Below are positions 22,903-34,501 of a DNA stretch of 64,000 bases, one piece after another; within the stretch, counting starts at the first letter, position 1; each line of letters starts with the position of its first letter. The DNA is from Aphrophora alni (taxonomy: Eukaryota; Arthropoda; Insecta; Hemiptera; Aphrophoridae): NCBI GenBank assembly GCA_963513935.1, contig OY740765.1, positions 122,083,362-122,147,361 on the forward strand. The letters run 5' to 3'. The translations under genes and the position numbers were made by a program. The notes below the pieces were generated by a model, which saw only the letters and a program-made list of their open reading frames with translations, did no database searches and was not told the origin of the DNA.

Positions 22903-23979
22903 ATGGAAGAACAAGAAGAAAACAACAGTAATGTTGAAATACAAATCCTAAAGGCTGAGCATATGCCTAAGGATTTGGAGAAACAAAATTCCATGGAAGT
23001 AGATGTAGGCTTACGAAGCCTACCAATTCCAAAGGATGAAACAACAGTGGAGGAACAAACAGCCTCCACTGTTACAGTAAAAACTGGCAGACTAAGTTGT
23101 GTTGGCAGGAAGAAAATGAAGTGGCTAATTGAGTAAGGCTACAAAAGGCCCAAGCACAGGTAAAGGCAGTACATAAGTGAACTCCTAATCAAAATGTAAA
23201 ACGAGTCCGATCCATTAAGACTACTCCGGAATCCAAATTAGCAAAAGGACCTAGAAGGCGCTTTGAAGCTCAAGGTCCAAACTTAAAGACTGAACATACA
23301 ACAGCTCCAACTTATGGTCAAGTGACGGCAAGGATAAGAGTTCACTGACTGATGATTTCCCAGAAACTCTGCTCACAGAGAGCCAAATAAAATTAGTGCA
23401 AAAGGAGATTATGGGAGAGATACTGCACCAAAGGGAGGGGATCAAATCCAAGTTCCTAGGTGTAGTACCTAAGCCAGGATACCTCATCTTCATTTGTTCG
23501 AATGAATAAACAGCTAACTGGCTCAAAAACATAGCCAAATAGCTGAAACCATGGGATAACACTGCTCTAAACGCTGTGTCGAAGGGAGAGATTCCTCGGG
23601 TGCAGGTGGCGACGGGTTATTTACCTAATAGTGAGGATGACTCCAATGAGACCATTCTTCATTACTTGAAGGCAAAAAATGAAGGCCTAAGTGTTAATCA
23701 ATGGAAAGTTCTTCGTAGAGTACAACAAAACTCTCTAATGACACTTCTGGTCCTCTCTGAGGATGTTTTGAAGCCACAAAACTAAAAATAGATGGGCCTA
23801 AAGTTAGTTACAAGACTGGAGAAATTCAACTTCGGTTAAAAGGGAAACCTTATCTTCCTCTCAAGGTAACAAAGGCTACTATGGTGAAGACTTTTCCGGG
23901 TAGTGGTTCTCATCCTAGTTCTCATAAGGAGTTGAGAAAGTCTAAAAAAGGACATAGAAAAGCATCTGTGAAGGGATAA
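22903..23979 (+). pseudogene. LINE ORF1 (gag-like) remnant
   Basis: The likely start is the ATG at 22903 (MEEQEENNSNVEIQI). The frame breaks at 23134. Later frames carry KFLGVVPKPGYLIFICSNE, then ALNAVSKGEIPRVQVATGYL and KNEGLSVNQWKVLRRV. This series fits the single-strand-binding ORF1 of LOA/R1-type LINEs (proteins that coat the element RNA). Multiple stops and frameshifts show it is dead. Confidence 0.6.
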
Positions 23980-24059
23980 ATAATATCCCAACAGCATCTT
24001 GACTCCTAAAGGCCTTAAGCAAAGATCACTCGAACCCTATAGGTTTCTTAAACAAAGTA

Positions 24060-26330
24060 GATGGATCGTACATGCAGAGTATGGGGGAGACTATGAGTCT
24101 ATTGTTAGACACTCATTTCCCCAGCTCTACCATATTCGATCCCACACAAACTACTATTGAGGATCATCTTATGCCTTGCTCCCTTAGTTGGAGAAGGAGG
24201 TTAGCATCCATGATCTTTAATAATAACAAGGTTAGGTGGGCAGTGGGGAGCCACAAACCATTAAATCCCCAATGGGAAATGAAGAAATGGGGTATTTTCC
24301 AGCCCTGTTGCAGCAGAGTTTAGAGGAACTACTGCCACTACTGGTATCACTGTTTAGGGCTAGCTTTTCCTAGCATATATTACAAAAAGATAGTAAAGGT
24401 GGTTTTTATACCTAAGGCTGGCTGGAAGGACACTGTGGAGACTAGGTCATACAGACCAATCAGCCTGACATCCTTCTTTCTTAAAACAATGGAATAAATA
24501 CTAGACAAGTACATATGGTGTGAAACCCTTGAAAAGGACCCACTCCATGTTGCTCAGTATGCCCACTAAACAGGCAAATCAACCTCTAATGCACTATAGC
24601 ATCTGGTTGCAGAGGTTGGTAAGTCAATAGAGAATAAGGATATAGCTGTATATATCTTTTTGGACATTGGAGGAGCTTTCGATAATATCTCCTATAACTC
24701 TATTGAAAGAGTGTCTAGAGCTAAAGAAATTGAACCCCGGATAATTTAATGGATCATATCTATGTTAATGAGTCGTAGGATGACAGTCTGCTTGGTAAAG
24801 CATATGCTGATGATCTGGTAACTATTGTTAAAGGTAAGCATGGTCAGACAGTGTCTGATCTCATGCAGAATGCTCTTCTATTGGTCTGGAACTGGTGTCA
24901 GGGTCTTAGTATTAGCTCAAATAAGACAACCATTATTCCTTTCACAAGAAGGAGGAAGTTTACTCTTCAGCCTTTGACGATAGATGGTGTGGAAATCACT
25001 CTCTCAAGAGAAACAAAATATCTGGGTGTAGTTCTGGATCAAAGACTTACCTAGGAAAAACACATTGATAAAACCATTAAAAGAGCGAGCATGGCTATGT
25101 GTGTGTGCAGACACCTATTTGGTAAAACTTGAGGACTAAAGCCACAGATGGCCTACTGGTCATATCTAGCTATAATTAGACCCATGGTCACCTATGCTTT
25201 GGAAATATGGTGGCCAAACACGGAACAAAAATCCACAACAAAAAAACTTCAAAAGCATGAAAGGCAGGGTTGTCTAGGTATTACAGGTGCTATGAATACC
25301 TATTCGACTGCTGCCATGGAAGCAGTTCTGAATTTGCTGCCTTTGAACCTACAGGTGAAAAGGTGTGCATACAGTGCTGCTCTGAGGCAGCGGGGGACTA
25401 ACATCACAATGTCAAAAATATTGGTAGGTAAACCTGCTAAAACAGGATACCGCCCAGTAGCCAAAACAGTTATGGACTTAATGATTAAGACGACAAATTT
25501 TAAAAGAATGTCAAAACCTTTTTCCCTGAATGACATGTTTGGAAGAAAGGTGGACCAAAACTAAAAGAGGGATCCCTTCAATAGTACATTTATGGATCCA
25601 GAATGAAAGGTAGGGTAGGAGTGGGGATAAAAGGCCCACATTTCAGCCTTAGTAAATCCCTACATAAAATTCCATCTATATTTCAGGCTGAGATACACGC
25701 AATAGAGCTCTGCATTAGAGAGAATAGGCGCAGAGATCTATATCATGTCAGACAGTCAGGTAGCTCTTAAGGCTCTAAGTTTATATACTTTTGAGTCATG
25801 ATTGGTCTGGGAATGTCTACAAGCAATTAATCAACTGACAACCAAAAACAAAGTCTCCTTACTCTGGGTGCCAGGACCTAAAAGAATACCAGGAAATTAA
25901 GAAGCAGATTGCGTTACCAAAGAGGGTGCAACGGCTGATTTTGTTGGGCCTGAAACATTCTTTAGGGTGCCTAAAACATATCATGGAAACCTAGGGACAA
26001 AATCTAAAGATCAACTATTGGTCAACCTACCAGGTTCTAAGACAAGCTAAAAAGTTTATAGTTTATTCTAAAACAAAGGCCAAAAAATTACTAGATCTCA
26101 GTAGAAGGGAGCGTATCAAGTGGATTCATGCCGCTTCTGCCTCCACATAAAGAGACAGCCGAACACTGGTTGTGTGAGTGTGAATCACTAACCTACAAAA
26201 GGCTACTTTACCTCAGCATTCCTTTCCCCACAGCTGCAGAGGTAATGACAATATCACTCAGAACCATATTAAGATACTTAGGAAGCTTATATCGTGGCTG
26301 GGACTAAAACATAATTAGTAGGGTAGTTAC
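24060..26330 (+). pseudogene. LINE ORF2 remnant: reverse transcriptase, RNase H, Cys tail
   Basis: Motifs in order are SYRPISLTSFFLKTME (reverse transcriptase finger/palm), VYIFLDIGGAFDNISYNSIE (first catalytic Asp in LDIGGAFD), AYADDLVTIV at about 24797 (catalytic pair), ETKYLGVVLDQRLT, then IRPMVTYALEIWWP. RNase H follows (MSDSQVALKAL, then LLWVPGPKRIPGN), and CRFC...HWLCEC in the tail. Stops and frameshifts occur throughout. The endonuclease is absent: the DNA jumps from ORF1 to the HFPSSTIFDPTQ region that normally precedes reverse transcriptase. Confidence 0.82.
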
Positions 26331-26689
26331 AAAAGATCGATTTGGGTTGCAGTGAAAAGAGGCTGTATAGCCTCGGAAACAAATTCACTAACTAGGATTG
26401 GAGGGTAAAAAGGCTAAGTCTATTGGTTGGTTGGTCTCGTAACCATGCAGAAGATAAAAAGGTAAATGTCCAGTGGATGCATGTACTCCCGAGTTTTTCG
26501 TCATTTAAGAATAAGCACCTGACGTCAGTGAATCATGATATACAAAAAGAATGTCAATGACTAGTGACCTTGATGTTGCTAATAGTAGCTTTGTCTCATA
26601 CTGCAAAACTGTTTATAATACTAAATACCTTCTTGTCATGTATATAATCTTGATACTCTGAAATGCCTTTTTTCAGCTTGTGCTGGATC

Positions 26690-27454
26690 CTATAACGCTT
26701 GTGTGATCTGAAAAAGATATACATCCTTGAGTTGTGCCTTTTCCATGTTAATTGTCTTAATCACATTAATGTCAAATTCTTCTTTAATTTGTGTCTGATT
26801 GATCTGCTGGTCTCCTGGATACCTAATGAGACTGTCAGATACCCTCATAGTTGACCCTGCTTTGTGTTTAATTTTGAAGTCATACACCAACTTTATTGTC
26901 AGTCTATTTAAATCAGAACTTAGTGATTTTAAGTTTTATAATATTGTAAACTAGTGTGATCATTAAAATCTGTATAACGCCAATGTTGTAAAAATGGTCT
27001 GAAATATGTGACTGTGTACACCACACTCAATAACTCTATTTCTGACACACTCCACCTTCCCTCTGTATCTTTAAGTCTCCTACTGATGTATACTACAGGT
27101 TGAAGTGTTTCATCTTCCTGACCCTGTGTGTAATACACCCCCATTTGCATGTCTGCTGGCATCACAAGATACGACTGTCTCTTTGTCCTCATAGAAGTTC
27201 GGTAATACAGGCTTTTTCGTAAGTCTTTCAACTTTTGGAATGCCATTTGGTATTCTAGGCCCCATTGCAGCTGTTTGTCGTATATTCCTTTTTTGTAAGA
27301 TATACAGTCTAGCTAGGTCACTGAATTTATGTATATATCTTCTGTAGTTGGATGCTGCTGCTAAGAAGCTTCTCGCATATTTTGTCGTTAGAGGTGTTGG
27401 ACATTTTCTAATGGCTTTGATGTTTTTTTCTAAAGGTTGTATTCCTTTCGGCAA
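26690..27454 (-). pseudogene. Gypsy reverse transcriptase end and RNase H remnant
   Basis: Motifs in order are KYARSFLAAASNYRRYIHKF (connection after reverse transcriptase), VVSCDAS (first RNase H Asp), QPVVYISRRLKDTEGRWSVS followed by EIELLSVVY (the typical SR.L...E..YS..E.E motif), and DFKIKHKAGSTMRVSDSLIR (end of RNase H). They lie in at least two frames. The palm domain with YxDD is not found upstream at 27455-28023; that stretch gives no clear protein match. Confidence 0.8.
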
Positions 27455-28023
27455 AATTTTATGTCCAAATATATCTATATTTCTGTAAAAGAAATGGGCT
27501 CTCCTTTTAGGTCATTTAATATTTTATATTGTAAGTTGTCCTGTTGTCCTGAATGCTTGGCATGACCTCACTGTTTGCCCATATATTCTGTTGGTTTTGT
27601 TATTGTGTCTATGTAGGCTGAATATAATATATCTAATGTGTGCACGTTAGTATATTGTAGCCTGGCCCAAATGTGTAGATTTTAACATACGCGTAGTTCG
27701 TGATGTTGGATTTGTGATCCCCAATCATATAGGTGTGTGGTTAGTTGTGGGAGCAATTATATGCTCTTCTGTTTAATTAGGTCTTCCCTCATGTTAAACT
27801 GATACTGTAATTTATTTTAAGATTCCCATTCTGTGTTAGGTGATATTTGTTGTGTTGTACATGATGGCAACACAATGTCATCGTCTGTGTTTACGTCATG
27901 TTCAACATGTATTATGTGATTGTTGCCCTGTTTTGTGTTACTATTGATACCAGTTCCTTCTATGTGTAATATTGATTCTCCCAAAGTAATTTGCCTTTTA
28001 CAAAAATCTATAATGGCCTTATG

Positions 28024-28317
28024 TTAGAAGAGAAAATCACTGCTTAGTAATCTGTTGGCTGTTAAGACACCCTTTATATAAAAAGATGCAATAGCTCTGC
28101 CAGTGACAGACATTGGTATAGTAATTGCTGATGTCAGAATTACTTCACTGATAACTATCAATGTAGTTAAATGTCTAAGGGAATTGTTTAGGCATAAAAT
28201 ATTACACCCTGTATATAAAAGTATAGACACTTGATGTGTACCTAAATGTCCTATGAAGTACATTGTCAAATTTGATTTCTTAGTTATTAATGTAGTATTT
28301 ATAATTAGCCACTCCAT
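28024..28317 (-). pseudogene. Gypsy aspartic protease remnant, catalytic Asp lost
   Basis: An open frame contains SILLYTGCNILCLNN. Retroviral-type proteases have LLDTG here, so the catalytic aspartate has become tyrosine. A later stretch (ITIPMSVTGRAIASFYIKGV) fits the flap region of the family. The fragment lies between the gag knuckle and RNase H, as expected. Confidence 0.65.
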
Positions 28318-28613
28318 CGTATATAATTTATTAATTCTTATGTTTGCCTCACTTGACTGTGAAATATCTCGCCTATCTTAGAATGTCATGTCAGCAAGGT
28401 CGTTTGACACGGACTTGTTCTCTGGCATACGATGTAAAATCTGTTTATTTATTTGTCTGAGAAAATCAACATTTTGTTGTTGTTCCTTTTGTTGTGTCCT
28501 CCATCCTGGCTTGTTATTTTGATGTTGTGAGGATGTACCTTATATTAATTTTCCATTTTTGTTTTTATGTGGCTGTCCAGGGTGATCGTGACACCCCTAG
28601 CCCTACTAGTTTT

Positions 28614-29969
28614 TTAAATACATATTACGGCAATGTCGTGCATAATGTATTTTTCTTCTGCACTTGAAACAATCTTCTTCCTTATATTGTTAGGATACCT
28701 CCCTTTCCAAACTATCCGTGCTCTGGACATTAGTAATATGTCTTGTTTCTTATTATGTCCTAAATCTAATCCTCGATATGTTCCGTGTAGGACTACTGTA
28801 GTCACATTTCCGTTGATCACTATTATTCCTGTAACCTCACTTGACTTTATTTGAGGGAGGTTAATATTGTTGTTTATAATTTTGGTGTTGTGAATTATAA
28901 TGTCAGTCTCTACTATCAGACCGTCTGTCTTGTTGGTCATTATTTTGGTGTTGTGAATTATTGCTTATTTTTAGGTCCTCTATCATAGAAGCAATATTTG
29001 ATGGTGTTCATATTTGTGCCCCATATTTCGTCTTAGGAACGCACATAGCCATGATTATTCCTCAGCATTCACACAACATTTAGCTTGCCCGTTTATATGC
29101 CTAAATGTGTGTAGAGAATTTCTGTAATGTAGTATTACAACAGCATCCAGCTGTTGTAATATAGCTGAATTTAGTCCCTTCAAAATAAGTGCATAGCTTA
29201 TTTTCAGGCATCTCAGGATACAACCTTGCACATAGTAGCTCAATGTTAGTTCTGTATAGAATAATTATTTCCCCTGGCAACTGTACCCTATTGTTAAGTT
29301 TTATCGTAAGCATTTCCTTCTCTTGTTCTGGGACAAATATTGCAGAAAATGTATCTCTAACATCATACATGAGATATTCTTATTTTTATGCTCATAATTC
29401 TCAAAAAAAACTTAAAGCTACCTCTTCTAAATACATCGGAAGATATATTAATTTTCTTTTATTATCCTAACCATTGGCCAAGGCAGCTCACTCAACACGT
29501 CCTATATGAGTGATAATGTCATCTTGCCCAGTTCCTTCAAATTTCCTGATTAGAAAAATTATAATTTTTCGCTCATTGCCATCAGTTTTATTGTAGTCTG
29601 TCTTTGAGGATTGTCAATGGTATTTGTGTTTAAATCAGTGTTGTTTGGAAGGTGTACCTGATCATAAAGATTGTCATCCTAAAAAGTTACTCTTTTGTCT
29701 TTTTGTGTTTTGTGCTGGTCTATCATCCAATTATCATATACCAATGTAAGTACATTGCACATTCCAGCATCTGTAGCTAACTTTATCATTCGCAAATGTG
29801 AATGTAGATACTCTAGATCCACCTGTTGTGTGCTTTTTAATCCTAATTCTTCCCAAATTTTGGTTCCTTCGATTTTATTTAAATTATATATTTCTGTAGA
29901 GTGAGATTCATTAGGATTCAGTATAGATTGTCCTGAATTTGTTAATAAATTAATGCCACAGATGTTCAC
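28614..29969 (-). pseudogene. Gypsy gag remnant with CCHC zinc knuckle
   Basis: Several frames together give a gag polyprotein. The N-terminal part lies at 29969-29679. A middle part (29370-29101) contains LPGEIIILYRTNIELLCARL, which fits a capsid C-terminal region. At 28671-28630, in another frame, is a zinc knuckle with the spacing CX2CX4HX4C (CFKCRRKIHYARHC). Stops and frameshifts break it many times. A CCHC knuckle is expected just before protease, which fits the next fragment. Confidence 0.7.
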
Positions 29970-29984
29970 AAAATATTGCTGTTT

Positions 29985-30480
29985 TGTTAAACAATTTTTG
30001 TTTAAAATTATTTATTATAGATGTGAAACATCATTGTTATACTAACACATGCTGAGTCAGTCATTTTTGTTGAAACGTTCTCGATGTTTTGCAATGACAA
30101 AGTATTGTGTTTCACTGTTTCGCAATATGAATTACAAAAGAAAGCTTACTATTCAATAATTTTTTGGGTATAAATTTGATTACTCAATTCGCCAAATCTA
30201 TTACTCAGATTACCTTTATTAAAATTTGTATATCCCAACCGTAGAGTTTTATTTTTTCGAGGAAAGAAGAAGCAATGGCAATTGAAGAAAGCATTTTTTT
30301 TTCTAATTGAATAAAGTGGTTTTGTGTCAAAGTATATGTTATAAAGAAGCTATTTTTCAAAATGGTTAAATATCTAACTTTTAGCAAAAACTTTTTTTTT
30401 TATACTTTTGTTCACGTAAGAATAAATTTTTAGTAAAAAACTAAAAACATGACCTATGCACCATTATTAGGAACAGGTTT
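29985..30480. other. intron sequence, nothing recognised
   Basis: AT-rich DNA after the Gypsy gag remnant, with no coding match. Confidence 0.45.
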
Positions 30481-30985
30481 TTCCTATACCTAATTTCTAC
30501 AGGTTCAGTGGCTAAACAAAAACATAGATTAATAATAAGCTTGGTGGTTCAAGTTGTTAATGCTGACTAATTATTTATTTCCCTATTGTTATTACAATTT
30601 CAATAGGCCATCAAACAATTTTGGGTTTATTATTCTACAATAGTTTGACATATTATAACCCTTTCAAATACTTAATTATTCAAATAAAACATAATCTGTT
30701 CTATTCAGACCTTTAAATCTTCAATCAAGAGCAATGACAAATTATTGAATTTAATAACTCTTGTTTTCCAAACACATGAATCTGCTCACCTTCTCAACAT
30801 AGAACGTGAATATCTATAAACTGCCAGTGAGCTCCTTTCTTGCGAATACGTCTCTGGGCCACGTCTCTCTGGTGGCCAGCAGCGTTTTCTTGTCCTTACC
30901 AACATCTCGGTTCCAACTGACCCTCTTTCTGGGTCACTAGCTGTTATGACCTGCAAGCTAGGCAGTTGCGACACTTTTTTAATTA
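30480..30985. repeat. copy 1 of an unclassified repeat (possible solo LTR)
   Basis: The part from acacatgaatctgctcacc to ccctctttctgggtcac aligns, with much divergence, to 32355-32520. Edges are uncertain. Its GC content is higher than in the neighbourhood, but the open frames in it resemble nothing known. Confidence 0.4.
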
Positions 30986-32092
30986 TTTCCCAACAACTAC
31001 CACAAGTCTGATATTGAAGATTTAACTGGTGCTAACATTTAACTATTCATTGTTAATAAGATGTTTTCTATACTTATAATACATATTTTTTTATCCTAAA
31101 TCCTAACAGGCTCGATACACACAAAATAAATTATGTTAACTTAGTAATATATTACATGGGAAATGTTTAAAATATAATGAATAATTTTTAACAAATCGTG
31201 ATAAATGTAAAGCATGAAGTAAATGCAGAATCAGTATCTTAATTAAGGAAAAATTAAATTATCTGTAGGCCAAATAGAATCAGTGATAAACAAAATAAGA
31301 TAGAATTGATATAAAAAGTAATCTATAATAGTAAATAATAAAATGGATAATATTAGGGTTGATGAGGAAGAATACAGGATACAAGATGCATTTTCCTTGC
31401 TATCTAACCGGTTAAAGAATGTAACACTATTAAATACATCACTAACAACGTGATTGTGATAATTGGAGGGGCGAGATATGGACTTAACTTGGAATGCTGT
31501 TAGGAATTAAGAGTTAAGGCTTAAAACAAAATTATTAATTAAGGTGTAATAATAGATGATAGGAATACTCTAAGTCACTTCAATTCAGAACATGAAACAA
31601 TCACTGCTAAAGACTGAAAATAATGAGAAACTGAATGCCTTCTAACACGTGATAGTGACAGAGTCCTATATAAGCTTCCAGCAGCGGAGAAACGTGGTCA
31701 AATCATTGTGACGACAGTGTGGAGCAAGGCAGGGACATTGTTGGTATGAAATGTAGCCAAGAGGTTCTGGAGAAGAAGTCATTGGAGGAAATCTAGAAGT
31801 GTGTTGCTGCAAAAATAGGACCATGTGTTGCTGCGTTGCCTTTCTTCAGTGGCGAAAATAAAAGAAAATTGATAACAGAGTTTTTAGACACAATCTCAGA
31901 TGCAGCGAGCCCATCACATTTATAAATGGTCTGATAGTATAACAATAAAATAGCAAAGATAAAATTACAAAGGAGTAGTTAAGAGTTGTTATACAAATTT
32001 AGAGTAGAGGTTTTCCAAAGAGTTTCTAAATATATATTTTTTTTTTCAAAGTGAGAGAAAACATACTCAAATCAGTAAATGACTTAAAGGAT
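30986..32092. other. stretch between the two repeat copies
   Basis: A TATATAA at about 31669 is followed by a G-rich stretch, like a promoter with a leader. No ORF or known protein motif follows. It may be the interior of a small element bounded by the two repeat copies. Confidence 0.3.
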
Positions 32093-32531
32093 ATGTTACG
32101 ATCATTATTTTACTAGGATCCCTGGATGGGTTCCTTCACTTTAAACTAAATAAATCAGTGGTTCAGTTATACATTTAATGCTTCTTTATTATTTATTATA
32201 ACCTGATTATCTCTCTCAACTTCGTTATATAAATATTATTACAAATATCTTATTACCACTAAGAATCCAGAATGAGTAACTATTATGACTGATTGACCTC
32301 ATTCTAAGTTAATAATTTAATAAACTGACTCTGAATAATTACAAGTTCTTTTACACATGAAGTTTGCTCACCCTTCTTGCAACTCTCTGAGATTCTTGTA
32401 TGAAGGTTCGATCCCCACGGAAACTCTTTCTCGCCAAGTACGTCTGGCTATCTTCAAAACCTCCACCAGTTGTCCACTTGATCAACTGACTCTGTTCTCT
32501 CTCAGCATAGCATTTACATTCAACTCTCACC
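32093..32531. repeat. copy 2 of the unclassified repeat, interrupted by piggyBac
   Basis: It begins TGTTACGATC and aligns with 30480-30985 in its second half. The piggyBac-family element has inserted at TTAA 32532-32535. Confidence 0.4.
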
Positions 32532-34051
32532 TTAACCCTACAAGTGGTAACTGTCCACGTACGTTTACGATGAACGACGGATATTTCAATTAAAACACAT
32601 ATTTTGTGATTCAACATTTCGCCCACTTAAAATCGTACTATCGCCATAAAAAAAAAAAAGTTGGAGAGCTGATGTTTCGTAGATGCATAATCATGCAAAA
32701 ACAAAATACCACAAAACGTTATAAATAATATTCCAAAAATTGGTGAAGTTCGCATATTTTTGATGCGTAAAATCGTAAATTTCAACTTTTCTCCTTTTCG
32801 TAAAACGTAACGCCATTTTTCCCGATATGATTACAACTCTATTTATTTGTCAATTTAGTCAACCAAAACACTGTTCTATAGATCACATGTTTCTCTTTCT
32901 AACCGTAGATTACAAATTTTTCTGCGTCTCACAGATCCAGAAATATTTCCACTTGACCATAGAAGAAACTTGACAAGACGAAATTCATTTGGCATTCGGT
33001 GCAGTTAACGAAATGGCATAATCGATTACTGAATTGAATTTTTGTAATCGAACTTTACAGTATGTTGTAGAGGAAATTTCATTCTATAAGTTGGTACCAC
33101 TTGATATAGGCAAATACTTACTAAGAAGGTTTTGTTTTGATGTCCAAACATAGCAATTGTGTGACGTAAAAACTGAACAAATGACGTAGCGCATATTGGT
33201 TGTGGGATTAGATTTTTGTTATTTTGAAGGTTTGTGTATACAAATTGTATATAAATTTTGTATACAAGTTACAATATATGTTTTTATATCTAAAGTGTAT
33301 GTTTTTGAGTGAATTTCTAGATTGTAAACGGTTTATATTTGTGATAACCTAAGAGGTATGTTGTTAATTTAGGCTATAAGCAAATTTTCTTATATTGAGT
33401 GTTTTATTTGATTATACAAGTGGATATGTGTGTTATTCTTTGTAAAGTATATTGTTTTATTGAAATCTATTGATTTTGTCTTAGGCCTAGCTTTAGAAAG
33501 TTACTAATTACGCCTAAATTGTCGAGGTGTCAAACCTAACCTCACTCGTCAGAGTATCACTTTTTAGGGGAAATCGTTATTTTTATTTTGAAAATGTAAC
33601 AAATTATTTTTTTTTCCCCTAAATATATTCACAAATATATTACAAATCTCTAGTAATGGTTGAAAAAATTCAAAAAAATCTATTAGTATGGTGTAGATTA
33701 CCATTTCTGTGAAATTATTCTCTCCGTTACTCTCCGATTTTATGGTATTTGACCAAAAAACTCCAAATGTTTTACATCTAACTTTTTTTTTCACTACACA
33801 CCTAAATTCTATGCGCCTTTCTGAATATAATGATATATAGAACTTTTGTATAAAATATATTACTATTTTTGGTAATTTTTTGAAAAAAAAATGACCAATT
33901 TACCTTTTTTCATAATTTTTTTTTTTTTATTTTGAAAATGTAACAATTTTTTTTTCCCGAAATATACAGTACTACCTCGTTTATCCGGACCTCATTCAAT
34001 AGGATATCCGGATTATCCAGATCGATCCGGAACAAAAAATATAAAATTTAA

Positions 34052-34162
34052 TCAAGGATAAAATAAAGCAAAAGCTTAAAGTTTCAAAATATTTTAATAA
34101 TTATTTTGAATAATATATATAATATTTTGAAACTTTAGGTTTTTGCTTTATTTTATCCTTGA
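34052..34162. repeat. 111-bp foldback between the Tigger end and its transposase
   Basis: The 42-nt arms 34052-34093 (TCAAGGATAAAATAAAGCAA..) and 34121-34162 match at 40 of 42 positions around a 27-nt loop. A one-arm relative lies at 17450-17500. Confidence 0.85.
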
Positions 34163-34501
34163 ATATGGAGTTTCAACAAGAAATATCTGCTATTACATTA
34201 ATGTTGATAAAAACGTGATTTCCTCAATACTACAGTGTCGCCTTGAGGTAGTAAGGCGGGTTGTTGATGCGCTCGGAAGAGAAAGTGGAGGAGCAATGAC
34301 CTCTGTGTCACCATACCCCTACCCCGATGCGGCACGACAGTGACCTTGTCTATTGTCTACGCCGGCAGGTAGTCTGTCATGTGCTAGCGACCGGAATACA
34401 TCATTACCATATCGTGCTGTGCAGTGTTTAGTTTCTTTACATTTTTGATCGGATACGGTTAATAGTGTATTATAATCGTGTGTTATCGTTTGTGAGTGGA
34501 A

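Larger units (their letters stand above)
22050..26400 (+). mobile_element. LOA/I-like LINE with repeated 5' region, internally deleted
   Basis: Plus-strand insertion in the Gypsy element. In order: two copies of a 5' module (from 22051 and 22521), an ORF1 remnant, an ORF2 remnant starting just before reverse transcriptase, an RNase H and a Cys-rich tail. The endonuclease domain expected between ORF1 and reverse transcriptase is missing. Edges are approximate; the 3' end may reach 26640. Confidence 0.72.
20690..29980 (-). mobile_element. decayed Gypsy-type retroelement, split by a LINE
   Basis: Reading the minus strand from high to low coordinates gives gag (29969-28614), protease (28317-28024), RNase H (27454-26690), then after a LINE insertion the integrase C-terminal tail (21945-21651) and an env-like piece (21388-20702). 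Most of the reverse transcriptase and the integrase core are missing. No LTRs are recognised at either edge. All parts carry stops and frame changes. Confidence 0.75.

Noticed and set aside
30786..30974. 62-codon minus-strand Arg/Ser-rich frame as a gene
   Set aside because: Its diverged partner at 32351-32626 does not conserve the protein, so it is a repeat, not a coding exon.
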